Positions 1 to 6,631 of a stretch of 11,162 nucleotides of DNA are shown here, piece after piece (position 1 is the first letter of the stretch; each line of letters starts with the position of its first letter). The DNA comes from Desulfurococcales archaeon (GTDB taxonomy: Archaea > Thermoproteota > Thermoprotei_A > Sulfolobales > Acidilobaceae): positions 1 through 11,162 of the forward strand of contig WAOU01000053.1 of assembly GCA_015521095.1 (NCBI GenBank). Direction: 5' to 3'. The notes beneath the pieces were generated by a model, which worked only from the letters and a program-made list of their open reading frames with translations, searched no databases and was not told where the DNA came from. Position numbers and translations under genes: made by a program.

Positions 1-1
1 A

Positions 2-469
2 ATAATTGTAAGAGAAGCAAGAGAAGACGAAAAAGAACAAGTAGCCAATCTAATAGCCAGACTTAAGATGCTAAACGAAGAACTAGACCCACACTACAAA
101 GTAGTCGACGACCTCGAGACCGTTGTAAGAGAATACGTTGACAAGATATTCGGCGACGAAAAGACACGCGTGATAGTGGCAGTAGACGAGTCTACAGGAG
201 AAATAGCAGGGCTCATAGTATACACGTTGATGGACAGGATATTCTACAAGCCCAGGATAAAAGCCGTTATAACTGAATTCTATGTTCTTCCAAGATACAG
301 AAGAAAGAGAGTGGGAACCCTATTACTAGACAAGGCAGTTGAGAAGGCTTCAAGCGACGGAGCAGGGCTCATAACAGTGATATATCCTGCAGGCAACGTT
401 ATCGCAGAGAAGTTCTACAAGGGAAAACGCTTCATACCACTACAGATAGAAATGTATAAGCCTCTCTAA
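2..469 (+). CDS. GNAT-family N-acetyltransferase, 5' end cut by window edge
   Basis: The reading frame is already open at base 2. The residues before the first internal ATG (base 68) look like the start of a GNAT fold (IIVREAREDEKEQVANLI), so the gene begins upstream of the window and ATG 68 is not the start. At least 155 residues are visible. The acetyl-CoA-binding motif A region follows a beta strand (ITEFYVLPRYRRKRVGTLLL), where RRKRVG stands for the usual Q/R-x-x-G-x-G/A pyrophosphate loop. The end of the fold (N..AEKFYKGKRF) matches the usual N-x-x-A-x-x-F-Y helix. GNAT enzymes move an acetyl group from acetyl-CoA to an amine; the acceptor here cannot be told. The protein appears soluble. 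The gene converges on NAD kinase, and a T-run follows its stop codon. The family call is fairly sure; the substrate is unknown. Confidence 0.8.
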   Translation: MIVREAREDEKEQVANLIARLKMLNEELDPHYKVVDDLETVVREYVDKIFGDEKTRVIVAVDESTGEIAGLIVYTLMDRIFYKPRIKAVITEFYVLPRYRRKRVGTLLLDKAVEKASSDGAGLITVIYPAGNVIAEKFYKGKRFIPLQIEMYKPL

Positions 470-480
470 CCAATCAAACT

Positions 481-496
481 ACTCTATTTTTCCCCG
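481..496 (+). terminator. Probable T-rich archaeal terminator after the GNAT gene
   Basis: About 15 bases after the GNAT stop codon the plus strand reads CTCTATTTTTCCCC. A T-run after a stop is the usual intrinsic stop signal in archaea. It lies in the 54-bp gap between two convergent genes. No stable hairpin is seen. Confidence 0.4.
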
Positions 497-523
497 CATG
501 AAACCTATCGACTTAGATAAGGT

Positions 524-1363
524 TTAAAGATACGAGTATATTCTCGAATACAGTTTTTCATAATAGTTCTCCCACCACTTGAACCTCGCTATTATTGCTG
601 GATAAGGACAATGCTCTAGAGTAACAATATCTCCGGGTAACAGGTCAAGCGATATCTGGCCATCTAGAACTAAATGGAGCGAGTTGCTACTCTGCGAGAT
701 ATCTACTTCGATCCTAGAATCAAATCTTATAACCAAGGGTCTTAGGTGTAGCTGGACAGGGTTAAGCGGAGTGATAATTATCACGTCCAGTCCAGGATCA
801 ATTATGGGCCCGCCAGCGCTCAAGCTGTATGCTGTGGAGCCTGCAGTGGTCGATACAATTACGCCATCTCCGTCCAGGTTCATCGCACGCTCTCCATTAA
901 TGTTTATGCTGAGAGACACCAATTTCGCCATCTTCGTGATAAACACCGCGTCATTGAGAACACAGTATTCCTGTCTATCAGGAGCCTTGACCTTTAGTCT
1001 TGAGTATCTTGTTAGACGATAATTGTCCCGTATAAAATCGACGACTCTCTCCTCGACCTCATACGGCTCTACGTCTAGGAGGAATCCACGTTTCCCAGCC
1101 CTAACAGTCATTATAATCGTGCCTGGGTCGCCTAGAAACATTATGGTCCTTAGAAGTGTCCCGTCTCCACCGATAACAATGATTTTTTTAGGAGGATTAT
1201 CTAGGGTAAAAGTTCCATAATCAGATAACGTGGGATAACTACGGGCGCTTCCCTCCTCTATCAGCGGCATAATACTATTCTCCAGCAGAGTCTTAATGAC
1301 TCTACGAGCAATACTCAATGCTATGCTACTATCAGGTTTAATGACAATGCCTATTCTCTCCAT
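524..1363 (-). CDS. nadK: NAD kinase (ATP/polyphosphate-dependent NAD+ phosphorylation)
   Basis: This enzyme phosphorylates NAD+ to NADP+ in the cytoplasm. Starting at ATG 1363 the protein has 279 residues, usual for archaeal NadK. Visible motifs, in order, are the phosphate-binding GGDGT at 65-69 in a strand-loop context (IIVIGGDGTLLR), RAGKRGFL near 88-95, the NAD-binding ND pair at 137-138 (VLNDAV), the family signature DGDGVIVSTTAGSTAYSLSAG near 164-184, TPLNP at 198-202, and DGQ at 234-236. The frame also allows a TTG start at 1378 adding five residues, but the family begins with M-x-x-I-G-I-V, so ATG 1363 is preferred. A TATA-like stretch just upstream on the minus strand (about 1378-1390) would give a very short or absent leader. 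The gene is divergent from trm5. The identification is close to certain. Confidence 0.96.
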   Translation of the reverse strand: MERIGIVIKPDSSIALSIARRVIKTLLENSIMPLIEEGSARSYPTLSDYGTFTLDNPPKKIIVIGGDGTLLRTIMFLGDPGTIIMTVRAGKRGFLLDVEPYEVEERVVDFIRDNYRLTRYSRLKVKAPDRQEYCVLNDAVFITKMAKLVSLSININGERAMNLDGDGVIVSTTAGSTAYSLSAGGPIIDPGLDVIIITPLNPVQLHLRPLVIRFDSRIEVDISQSSNSLHLVLDGQISLDLLPGDIVTLEHCPYPAIIARFKWWENYYEKLYSRIYSYL

Positions 1364-1465
1364 TATAAAGGACCCCAATTATAACGATAATCTTCTAGGA
1401 GAATATTAAGTTCGTGAATTCCCAAAACAAATACCTTGGGTACACTTATAGAAGGGAAGAGAATA
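1364..1465. promoter_or_regulatory. Divergent promoter region between nadK and trm5
   Basis: About 100 AT-rich bases separate the two divergent starts. On the minus strand GTTATAAT (about 1379-1386) lies roughly 20-25 bases before ATG 1363, which fits a nearly leaderless nadK transcript. On the plus strand AAAACAAATA (about 1424-1433) and CTTATAG (about 1445-1451) are the only TATA-like candidates for trm5. Neither is strong. Confidence 0.35.
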
Positions 1466-2476
1466 ATGATGCCCCGAGAAGAAACCTATTGTATTGCAGT
1501 GCCAAAAAGACGGGCTAATGAATCTATAAAGATTCTTTCAGCAAGCTCACTCTTATCCAAGTACTATAAGATAGCCTCTAACGAAGATAAGGTCTATATA
1601 CCAGTCATAAGCATCGACGAAGCACTCAAAATCCTATTATCCAAGGGAATAGATGCCGAAGCATGCTTTGTCGAGTTTGAACGAAAAGAACAACGCATGA
1701 AGAGACTCACTACCCTGATTAAATCCTACAGCGTCCTAGGAGACATCGCTGTCTTCAGCTATACTCATAAAATACCAGTTGAAGAATACAAGCGTGCAGC
1801 TATGGAGCTCTTATCTAACAACAAGAACATACGCGCAGTCTATCTCAAAAAGGAAACAAGCGGAGAATATAGAACACCTATACTTATCCACCTAGCAGGC
1901 GAGAAGAAAACTGTAACTCGTGTGAAGGAGTATGGCCTTTTATTCGAGCTAGACGTTGAGAAAGTATACTATAATCAGAGGCTCTCAGGTGAGAGAAGAA
2001 GGGTAGCAGAACAGGTCAAACCAGGCGAAAAGATACTTGATATGTTCGCCGGCATAGGAGTATTTCCGCTACACATAGCTTCAATAACCTCGGCACTGAT
2101 AGTAGCCAATGATATTAACCCCTATGCGGTTAATTACATGATAAAAAACATAGAATTAAACAAGAAACGATTATTGGGCACCATTATACCCATGAAAGCT
2201 GATGCTATGATACTCGATAAGATATTGCGGGAGGGATTCGATAGAATAATAATGAATAATCCTACAATGGTAGCACAGTTTCTCCCCATAGCATGTAAAC
2301 TCGCAGGACGCCACGCAATAATCCACTACTATAGATTAGCAAAGAAATGTGAAGATGTCGAAAAGGAACTGACACAGCTTGGAATATGCAGTATACAGAT
2401 ACTTTGCTGTAGGAAAGTAATCGATCATGGTCCATCAACACATGTCTTTTCACTTGATTTAGAGATAAAGAAGTAG
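1466..2476 (+). CDS. trm5: Trm5-family tRNA (guanine37-N1)-methyltransferase
   Basis: Trm5 methylates N1 of G37 in tRNA using S-adenosylmethionine; in archaea this also begins wyosine synthesis. From ATG 1466 the protein has 336 residues. An N-terminal D1-like domain (about 1-60, with CIAVPK and VYIPV) is followed by the D2 segment with RLSGER (R172 and E176 match the catalytic Arg/Glu of the RLATER motif in Methanocaldococcus Trm5). The class I methyltransferase core has DMFAGIG at 192-198, the acidic NDINP loop near 215-219, and MNNP at 263-266 in place of the usual MNLP. The end (CCRKVIDHGP) matches the family C terminus. A TTG at 1436 is possible but adds ten residues outside the family pattern; ATG 1469 is also possible. 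The paralogue TYW2/Taw2 is less likely because of the MN-x-P motif. Which archaeal subtype it is (Trm5a, b or c) is not decided. Confidence 0.9.
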   Translation: MMPREETYCIAVPKRRANESIKILSASSLLSKYYKIASNEDKVYIPVISIDEALKILLSKGIDAEACFVEFERKEQRMKRLTTLIKSYSVLGDIAVFSYTHKIPVEEYKRAAMELLSNNKNIRAVYLKKETSGEYRTPILIHLAGEKKTVTRVKEYGLLFELDVEKVYYNQRLSGERRRVAEQVKPGEKILDMFAGIGVFPLHIASITSALIVANDINPYAVNYMIKNIELNKKRLLGTIIPMKADAMILDKILREGFDRIIMNNPTMVAQFLPIACKLAGRHAIIHYYRLAKKCEDVEKELTQLGICSIQILCCRKVIDHGPSTHVFSLDLEIKK

Positions 2477-2561
2477 AATTAAGACTATGGTACTAAGCAT
2501 ATACTTGAGCCTGTAGTAGGAATTAGGATAGAGTCGTCGAACAGACAGTAACCAGGTGAAT

Positions 2562-2981
2562 ATGTCATTGGCATGGTTTAAGTTTAGAATTTATGGACAC
2601 CCAAATGTAAAGGGAACCCATCGGACAACACTAGAGTTTACAAAAGAGGATTACCTGACTCCTAAAGGAGATTGTATAATTGGAATAAGGGCAGAGGCTT
2701 CAGTATCGGACTTGCCTGCATGGATAAAGGAGGGGATCTGGGAATCAAAAACCGTGATACTAGTTATATGCGTCGAGGATATGTGCGATGCGATCGTTGG
2801 CAAAGGAGATCCAGGGCTCTCGTTGAAGGACGATACAAGGATGATAGTAAGGAAGAGCGCGTATAAGGACGGGAAGACGCTTATGATTAAAGCCAATAAG
2901 TCGGCTAAGGATATCGATAGGAGGATTATAGAATTGTTAAGGAAAGGGGCCGTTGGAACGGTCTATATAAGCATTATATGA
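2562..2981 (+). CDS. DUF371 family protein, function unknown
   Basis: This small soluble protein (139 residues from ATG 2562) belongs to the archaeal DUF371 family, recognised by the conserved N-terminal block YGHPNVKGTHRTTLEFTKE followed by LTPKGDCIIGIRA. No catalytic role is established for the family as far as I know. The invariant-looking His residues (GHPNV, THRTT) and GDCIIG could form a binding site, but that is inference. GTG 2556 is an alternative start adding two residues; GGTGA there lies too close to ATG 2562 to be a good ribosome site, so the start is uncertain by two codons. The gene follows trm5 by about 85 bp on the same strand. Its TGA stop overlaps the end of the convergent dphB gene by 8 bp. 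Confidence 0.82.
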   Translation: MSLAWFKFRIYGHPNVKGTHRTTLEFTKEDYLTPKGDCIIGIRAEASVSDLPAWIKEGIWESKTVILVICVEDMCDAIVGKGDPGLSLKDDTRMIVRKSAYKDGKTLMIKANKSAKDIDRRIIELLRKGAVGTVYISII

Positions 2982-3822
2982 TTTCGGTCACTAGATTCAT
3001 AATCTTGCAATAATCACGTTCTTGTATATTCGATAGTTCTTCGACTTGGATCCTATAGATGGTCTCAAGGTATTCTTTCTCATATGAGGATAGTCTCCCT
3101 GGGACAATTATACTTATTGGGGCTTTGAGTTCATTATTACAAATTTTTTCGATTCCTTTTCCACCTGTGACTTGTGAGTCAACTAATCCAGCCCGTGAAA
3201 CCGCCAGATAGAGTAGTTTATCCAGGATTGGTTTATACCCTGCTTCATGAGATAGTTCTATCTCTACATCGTTAAGCTGTTTTAGCGCTAGACAAGGAGA
3301 TAGTTGACGTCCCTTATCGTCGATATCTAAGAGTAGAAGTGTATGAAGTCCTATGCAGAGGTTTGATACAAGATAATAGTAGGTACTGTACGGTTTAACG
3401 CCACGCCATGGACCTGGGATCGTGATTGTTCTCCCAAACTTATAGTAGTCAAGACCAGTTATTGTTTTCGCGGCGCATACTCCAGAGACTCCAGGAAGAA
3501 TTCTGTATTCTATATTGTTTTTATCGGCTTCGAGGATAATTGATCGATGCGTTGTAGCCACCAGTGGATCTCCAGGGGCAACTATGAGTACCGTCATTGA
3601 TCTAGCTTCTTCAATTATCTGATTTATGGAGTCTTCTAGATCGGATCTATGTGCGAGAATAGTTTTTTGAGGAGCAAGATCCTTGATAAATTCATACAGC
3701 CATTCTGAGCCTGGAATTGTATATGTCTCGACGTATATTTTATCGGCATCTTCTATCAGCGATTTTAAGCCTAGAGTTATCGTTTCAGCGGATATTCCGC
3801 CTCCTGCGAGGTAGAGCGTCAT
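2974..3822 (-). CDS. dphB: Diphthine synthase (diphthamide methyltransferase DphB/Dph5)
   Basis: DphB is a SAM-dependent methyltransferase that methylates the modified histidine of elongation factor 2 on the way to diphthamide; the pathway occurs only in archaea and eukaryotes. From ATG 3822 the protein has 282 residues, usual for the family. It opens with the expected strand and glycine loop (MTLYLAGGGIS), has the SAM-binding APGDPLVATTH at 82-92, PGVSGVCAAKTITGLDYYKFGRT near 110-132 (family: S-x-x-N-A-x-G-L-T-G-L-x-x-Y-x-F-G-K-T), and GLHTLLLLDI at 158-167. The frame stays open 84 codons upstream, but that stretch has no family similarity and overlaps the divergent gene. ATG 3840 adds six residues: a TATA-like TATTATTTTG about 27 bp upstream of it would suit a leaderless start there, whereas GGAGG at 3832-3837 would serve ATG 3822 with long spacing. 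Confidence 0.93.
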   Translation of the reverse strand: MTLYLAGGGISAETITLGLKSLIEDADKIYVETYTIPGSEWLYEFIKDLAPQKTILAHRSDLEDSINQIIEEARSMTVLIVAPGDPLVATTHRSIILEADKNNIEYRILPGVSGVCAAKTITGLDYYKFGRTITIPGPWRGVKPYSTYYYLVSNLCIGLHTLLLLDIDDKGRQLSPCLALKQLNDVEIELSHEAGYKPILDKLLYLAVSRAGLVDSQVTGGKGIEKICNNELKAPISIIVPGRLSSYEKEYLETIYRIQVEELSNIQERDYCKIMNLVTEII

Positions 3823-3949
3823 TATTTTCCAATCCTCCATAACGATTATGTCGTGGGCGTAACAAAATAATAGTATCACTGAACTATACCCAGATAGAAG
3901 GGGATATAGTAGTACAATACTGGGCATCCACCGGTTCCGGGGGTTAGAT
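3823..3949. promoter_or_regulatory. Divergent promoter region between dphB and the 419-residue protein
   Basis: On the minus strand a TATA-like TATTATTTTG (about 3863-3872) predicts a transcription start near 3840-3842, right at the alternative dphB ATG. On the plus strand GGATATAGTA (about 3902-3911) lies about 45 bp before GTG 3950, and GGGGGT (3939-3944) is a plausible ribosome site five bases before that GTG. Confidence 0.35.
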
Positions 3950-5209
3950 GTGGCAGTTATGGATGACGTGTTGAGAGTTCTTGCAAAATACGGTTTTGTA
4001 GCGGAAGCATATAGTGATGGGATAAACGTATACCTGCCTACAGGATTGCAAATAGCCGGAGAGGGAACAGGCATCAGAATCGGTTATGAGAATGGTAGAA
4101 TAGTTGTCGGATACCCACAAAAAGACTGGCCTCCTAGGATCATTGTCGATGATGTTAAGGAGCTACCCCCATACCTGTATTACTCTTGGCTCGAGGAAAA
4201 CAGGAAGGAACATAGCAAGATATTCAGCTATATATTGCAAGCATCTCGTAGAAGCAAACCTAAGAAGATGTGTCGTGAACGCTTAGCAGAACTGACGGGA
4301 TCCATGTATGTAAGAGGTGATTGTGAACGAATATTCACAGCCATAACGTATCTTCTAGCAGTGGACTCAATTATAGAAGAAAAGACGATAAGTGAAGATG
4401 ATATAGATAAGAACTCAATCTACTTTCCCCCATCAAACATAGATCCAGTCCTCGCGACCCAGCTAACAGCTCTGCGAAGCATAGTTAGATCCCTTATGGA
4501 TACCCTAGATAAGCCAAAATACATCATAGAAGCCTCGAACAAGTTAAAAGAAGAACACGGGGAAAGCCTTCTCTACATGAAGCTTGGATATACGATCGGA
4601 TCATACCTTGAAAGATTAGGTGTGGGATGGCCCAGCATACTTGTCGGCATAAGACTGCTTTCAAAGGGAATCAGACACGTCTATCCATGCAGATCAAGAA
4701 GCATGATAGAAGCCGGACTCCTCGGCGAAGCATTATGGCAACTCACAGGAGACGGAACCGTCTCATGTAGACCTTATAGCCCATTGACGTCTGCCCTAAG
4801 CATGCTCTATACCACAGGGCTAGGAGCGAAGCTCGTCGTAGCTAGAAAATACGAGCAGGGAGTAAAGTGCTTATCAATGTTTGAGCCAGGGTGCTCGACA
4901 AGTATCGTGATAAGACCGAGCCTCCAGATGCTTGATAAACTAGTTTCATCAATGACACTAGGTAGTGGCGTTGAGTTATTCTATTATAGAGACAAGTTAA
5001 TGGTAGTCAAAATAGACAGGCATAGCGTCAGTAATATCATAGTCTATAGGACAGTTGATGACATTGGCTCAAGTCCTTTAAGAGGACTAATAGCATTGAA
5101 GAACATAGTTAAGGAATCCGTAAAACTAGACTCTGGAAAAATAAGTGGCAAAGATCTAGCGGATTTCTCCCGGCTGTCAAGGCATGTTAGGGAAAGGATT
5201 AGGGTCTAA
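3950..5209 (+). CDS. Uncharacterised archaeal protein, 419 residues
   Basis: I do not recognise this protein. The long uninterrupted frame, a fitting ribosome site (GGGGGT five bases before GTG 3950) and native-looking codon use make it a real gene; ATG 3959 is an alternative start. It is soluble-looking, with no signal peptide or membrane segment. Residues 1-75 look like a small alpha/beta domain with beta hairpins (INVYLPTGLQIAGEG, RIVVGYPQKDWPPRIIVDD). Residues 76-240 are mostly helical and basic. Residues 240-360 mix strands and helices and include GDGTVSCRPYSPLTSAL near 267-283. Six Cys are scattered (108, 125, 247, 273, 307, 315) without a CxxC pair, so no classic zinc ribbon. No nucleotide-binding P-loop or methyltransferase motif is visible. 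It is divergent from dphB and convergent with the acyl-CoA dehydrogenase gene; neither neighbour suggests a role. Confidence 0.8.
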   Translation: MAVMDDVLRVLAKYGFVAEAYSDGINVYLPTGLQIAGEGTGIRIGYENGRIVVGYPQKDWPPRIIVDDVKELPPYLYYSWLEENRKEHSKIFSYILQASRRSKPKKMCRERLAELTGSMYVRGDCERIFTAITYLLAVDSIIEEKTISEDDIDKNSIYFPPSNIDPVLATQLTALRSIVRSLMDTLDKPKYIIEASNKLKEEHGESLLYMKLGYTIGSYLERLGVGWPSILVGIRLLSKGIRHVYPCRSRSMIEAGLLGEALWQLTGDGTVSCRPYSPLTSALSMLYTTGLGAKLVVARKYEQGVKCLSMFEPGCSTSIVIRPSLQMLDKLVSSMTLGSGVELFYYRDKLMVVKIDRHSVSNIIVYRTVDDIGSSPLRGLIALKNIVKESVKLDSGKISGKDLADFSRLSRHVRERIRV

Positions 5210-5218
5210 ATCACTGAT

Positions 5219-5240
5219 CTCCCCATTATTTCTTTTACCA
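5219..5240 (+). terminator. Possible T-rich terminator after the 419-residue protein gene
   Basis: The plus strand reads CTCCCCATTATTTCTTTTACC beginning about 10 bases past the stop codon. The pyrimidine/T-rich run could end transcription. It overlaps the last codons of the convergent acyl-CoA dehydrogenase gene. Confidence 0.3.
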
Positions 5241-6383
5241 TTCAGCTCGTATCTTCCCCAGCAGGCTCTTAACTATAACCATTCTCTGCACTTCATTGGT
5301 TCCGTCGCCGATTTCAATCATCTTAATGTCTCTATAGAGCCTCTCAACACGGCTTTCCTTACTATAACCAAGACCGCCAAGAACCTGCATAGCAAGCCTT
5401 ACAGCCTCAACACCAGAGGTAGCTGTATGTAGCTTGGCAAGGCTCGAGTACAAGGGGAGGTCAGGGCTCCTACTGTCGGCTTTTCTAGCCGCCTCGTATA
5501 CCAGTAGTCTCGATGTCTCTAGTAGTCGTGATATTTCTGACAACATATACTGGACCATTTGGTGATCTATGAGTGGTTTACCCATGCTCTCCCTCTGCTT
5601 AGCATATTCAAGGGCTTCTTCTAGTGCTGCCTGCATTATACCGAGACCTGTTGCCGATGTAGTTATCCTACCCTCGTTGAGAGTCATCATTACTTTCTTG
5701 AACCCGGTATTGAGCTCTCCTAGGAGATTTGTCGAGGGTACTCTGCAGTCATTGAATCTAACAAGACTTGTTCCGCTCCCCCTATAACCCATCATTTCCA
5801 GCTTACTAATCTCTATACAGTCGGTCTTGTCTACTACAAATAAGGAAATGCCTCTATGTCTATCCTCTTTCTTACCTGTTCTAGCAGCCACTATGAAGAA
5901 ATCAGCATAGGGAGCATTCGTAATGAATATTTTTTCGCCTGATATCACGAATTCGTCGCCTTCGTGCTCTGCCCTTGTTCCGAGAGAGGCTGCGTCTGAA
6001 CCACAGCAGGGCTCTGTTAGAGCAAAAGCGCCTATGCCTCCTCTTGCTAGAATACCGAGATACTTTTCCTTCAATTCTTCGCTTCCATATTGAATTATAG
6101 GAAACGGAACCATGCTCCCACTAACAGTAGCCATGATACCTATACCGCTACTTACCCTCGAAAGTTCTTCTACAACGATTACAGACTCTAATACGCTTAG
6201 ACCTGGCCCGCCGTATTCTTCGGGTACTCTTAGAGAGAAATAGCCCATTTCGGCAACTTTCTCAAGGATATCTCGAGGAACAATATTCTCTTTGTCGATC
6301 TTCTCAGCTATACTTGAGAGATATTTTTCTGAGAACTCTCTTACGGAGTCTCTTATTAGTTTAATAGAATCATCGTCGTACAT
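5235..6383 (-). CDS. Acyl-CoA dehydrogenase (FAD-dependent)
   Basis: Acyl-CoA dehydrogenases remove hydrogens from C2-C3 of an acyl-CoA to give a trans-2-enoyl-CoA, passing electrons to an acceptor such as ETF. From ATG 6383 (GGTG six bases upstream) the protein has 382 residues, the usual length; GTG 6392 is an alternative start. The fold is in order: N-terminal helices, the middle beta domain with ALTEPCCGSDAAS near 121-133 (first signature, with CC replacing the usual x-[GSA]), ISGEKIFITNA (about 147-157), and the C-terminal helices with Q-x2-GGLGY-x2-E-x4-R-x3-D near 333-352, which matches the second signature. At the place of the MCAD catalytic Glu (YEGT) it has IGDGT, so Asp360; the alternative base position just before the Arg of EGRITTSA is Gly, as in short-chain enzymes. 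Chain-length preference is not readable. It is divergent from the thiolase-fold operon, suggesting a shared acyl-CoA pathway. Confidence 0.93.
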   Translation of the reverse strand: MYDDDSIKLIRDSVREFSEKYLSSIAEKIDKENIVPRDILEKVAEMGYFSLRVPEEYGGPGLSVLESVIVVEELSRVSSGIGIMATVSGSMVPFPIIQYGSEELKEKYLGILARGGIGAFALTEPCCGSDAASLGTRAEHEGDEFVISGEKIFITNAPYADFFIVAARTGKKEDRHRGISLFVVDKTDCIEISKLEMMGYRGSGTSLVRFNDCRVPSTNLLGELNTGFKKVMMTLNEGRITTSATGLGIMQAALEEALEYAKQRESMGKPLIDHQMVQYMLSEISRLLETSRLLVYEAARKADSRSPDLPLYSSLAKLHTATSGVEAVRLAMQVLGGLGYSKESRVERLYRDIKMIEIGDGTNEVQRMVIVKSLLGKIRAEW

Positions 6384-6631
6384 CTTGTACACCTGGTTAA
6401 AAATAATTGTATGCGTAATGTAAATAAAAATCGGACAGTGATTCTAATATAGATCATTGGGTAAAGGATATAATTCTTTCAATTCTGTTTATCAAATATT
6501 GTCACATTCTCAAATAATAATATATTATCACGCTGAAACAATGGCGATAAATATTCTAGTATAACATATATTGTTAGTATTCTAATTCTTTAATTCCCTA
6601 TAAACACCATAGATCCAAATGGGTCTGATCC
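6384..6631. promoter_or_regulatory. Divergent AT-rich control region between acyl-CoA dehydrogenase and thiolase-fold operon
   Basis: These 248 bases hold no gene. For the dehydrogenase, the minus strand has TTTTTATTTA (about 6421-6430), about 40 bp before ATG 6383. For the operon, CCTATAAACA (about 6597-6606) or TCTTTAATTC (about 6587-6596) can serve as TATA element before TTG 6632. Between them lie a perfect 12-bp palindrome ATAATATATTAT (6517-6528) and an inverted repeat TAACA-TATAT-TGTTA (6562-6576), plus a direct repeat TCAAATA at 6492 and 6510. These could be regulator sites, but short AT palindromes also arise by chance. Confidence 0.5.
6562..6576. repeat. Inverted repeat TAACA-N5-TGTTA, possible operator
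   Basis: Two perfect 5-bp arms are separated by 5 bp, with AGTAT directly repeated around them (6558-6562 and 6576-6580). The site lies 20-40 bp upstream of the likely operon TATA box, where an archaeal regulator could bind. There is no regulator gene in the window to pair it with. Confidence 0.3.

Noticed and set aside
3823..4074. Upstream extension of the dphB frame (84 extra codons)
   Set aside because: The added stretch has no similarity to DphB, begins inside the divergent gene's coding region and crosses the likely dphB promoter. The family starts at the M-x-L-Y-L strand.
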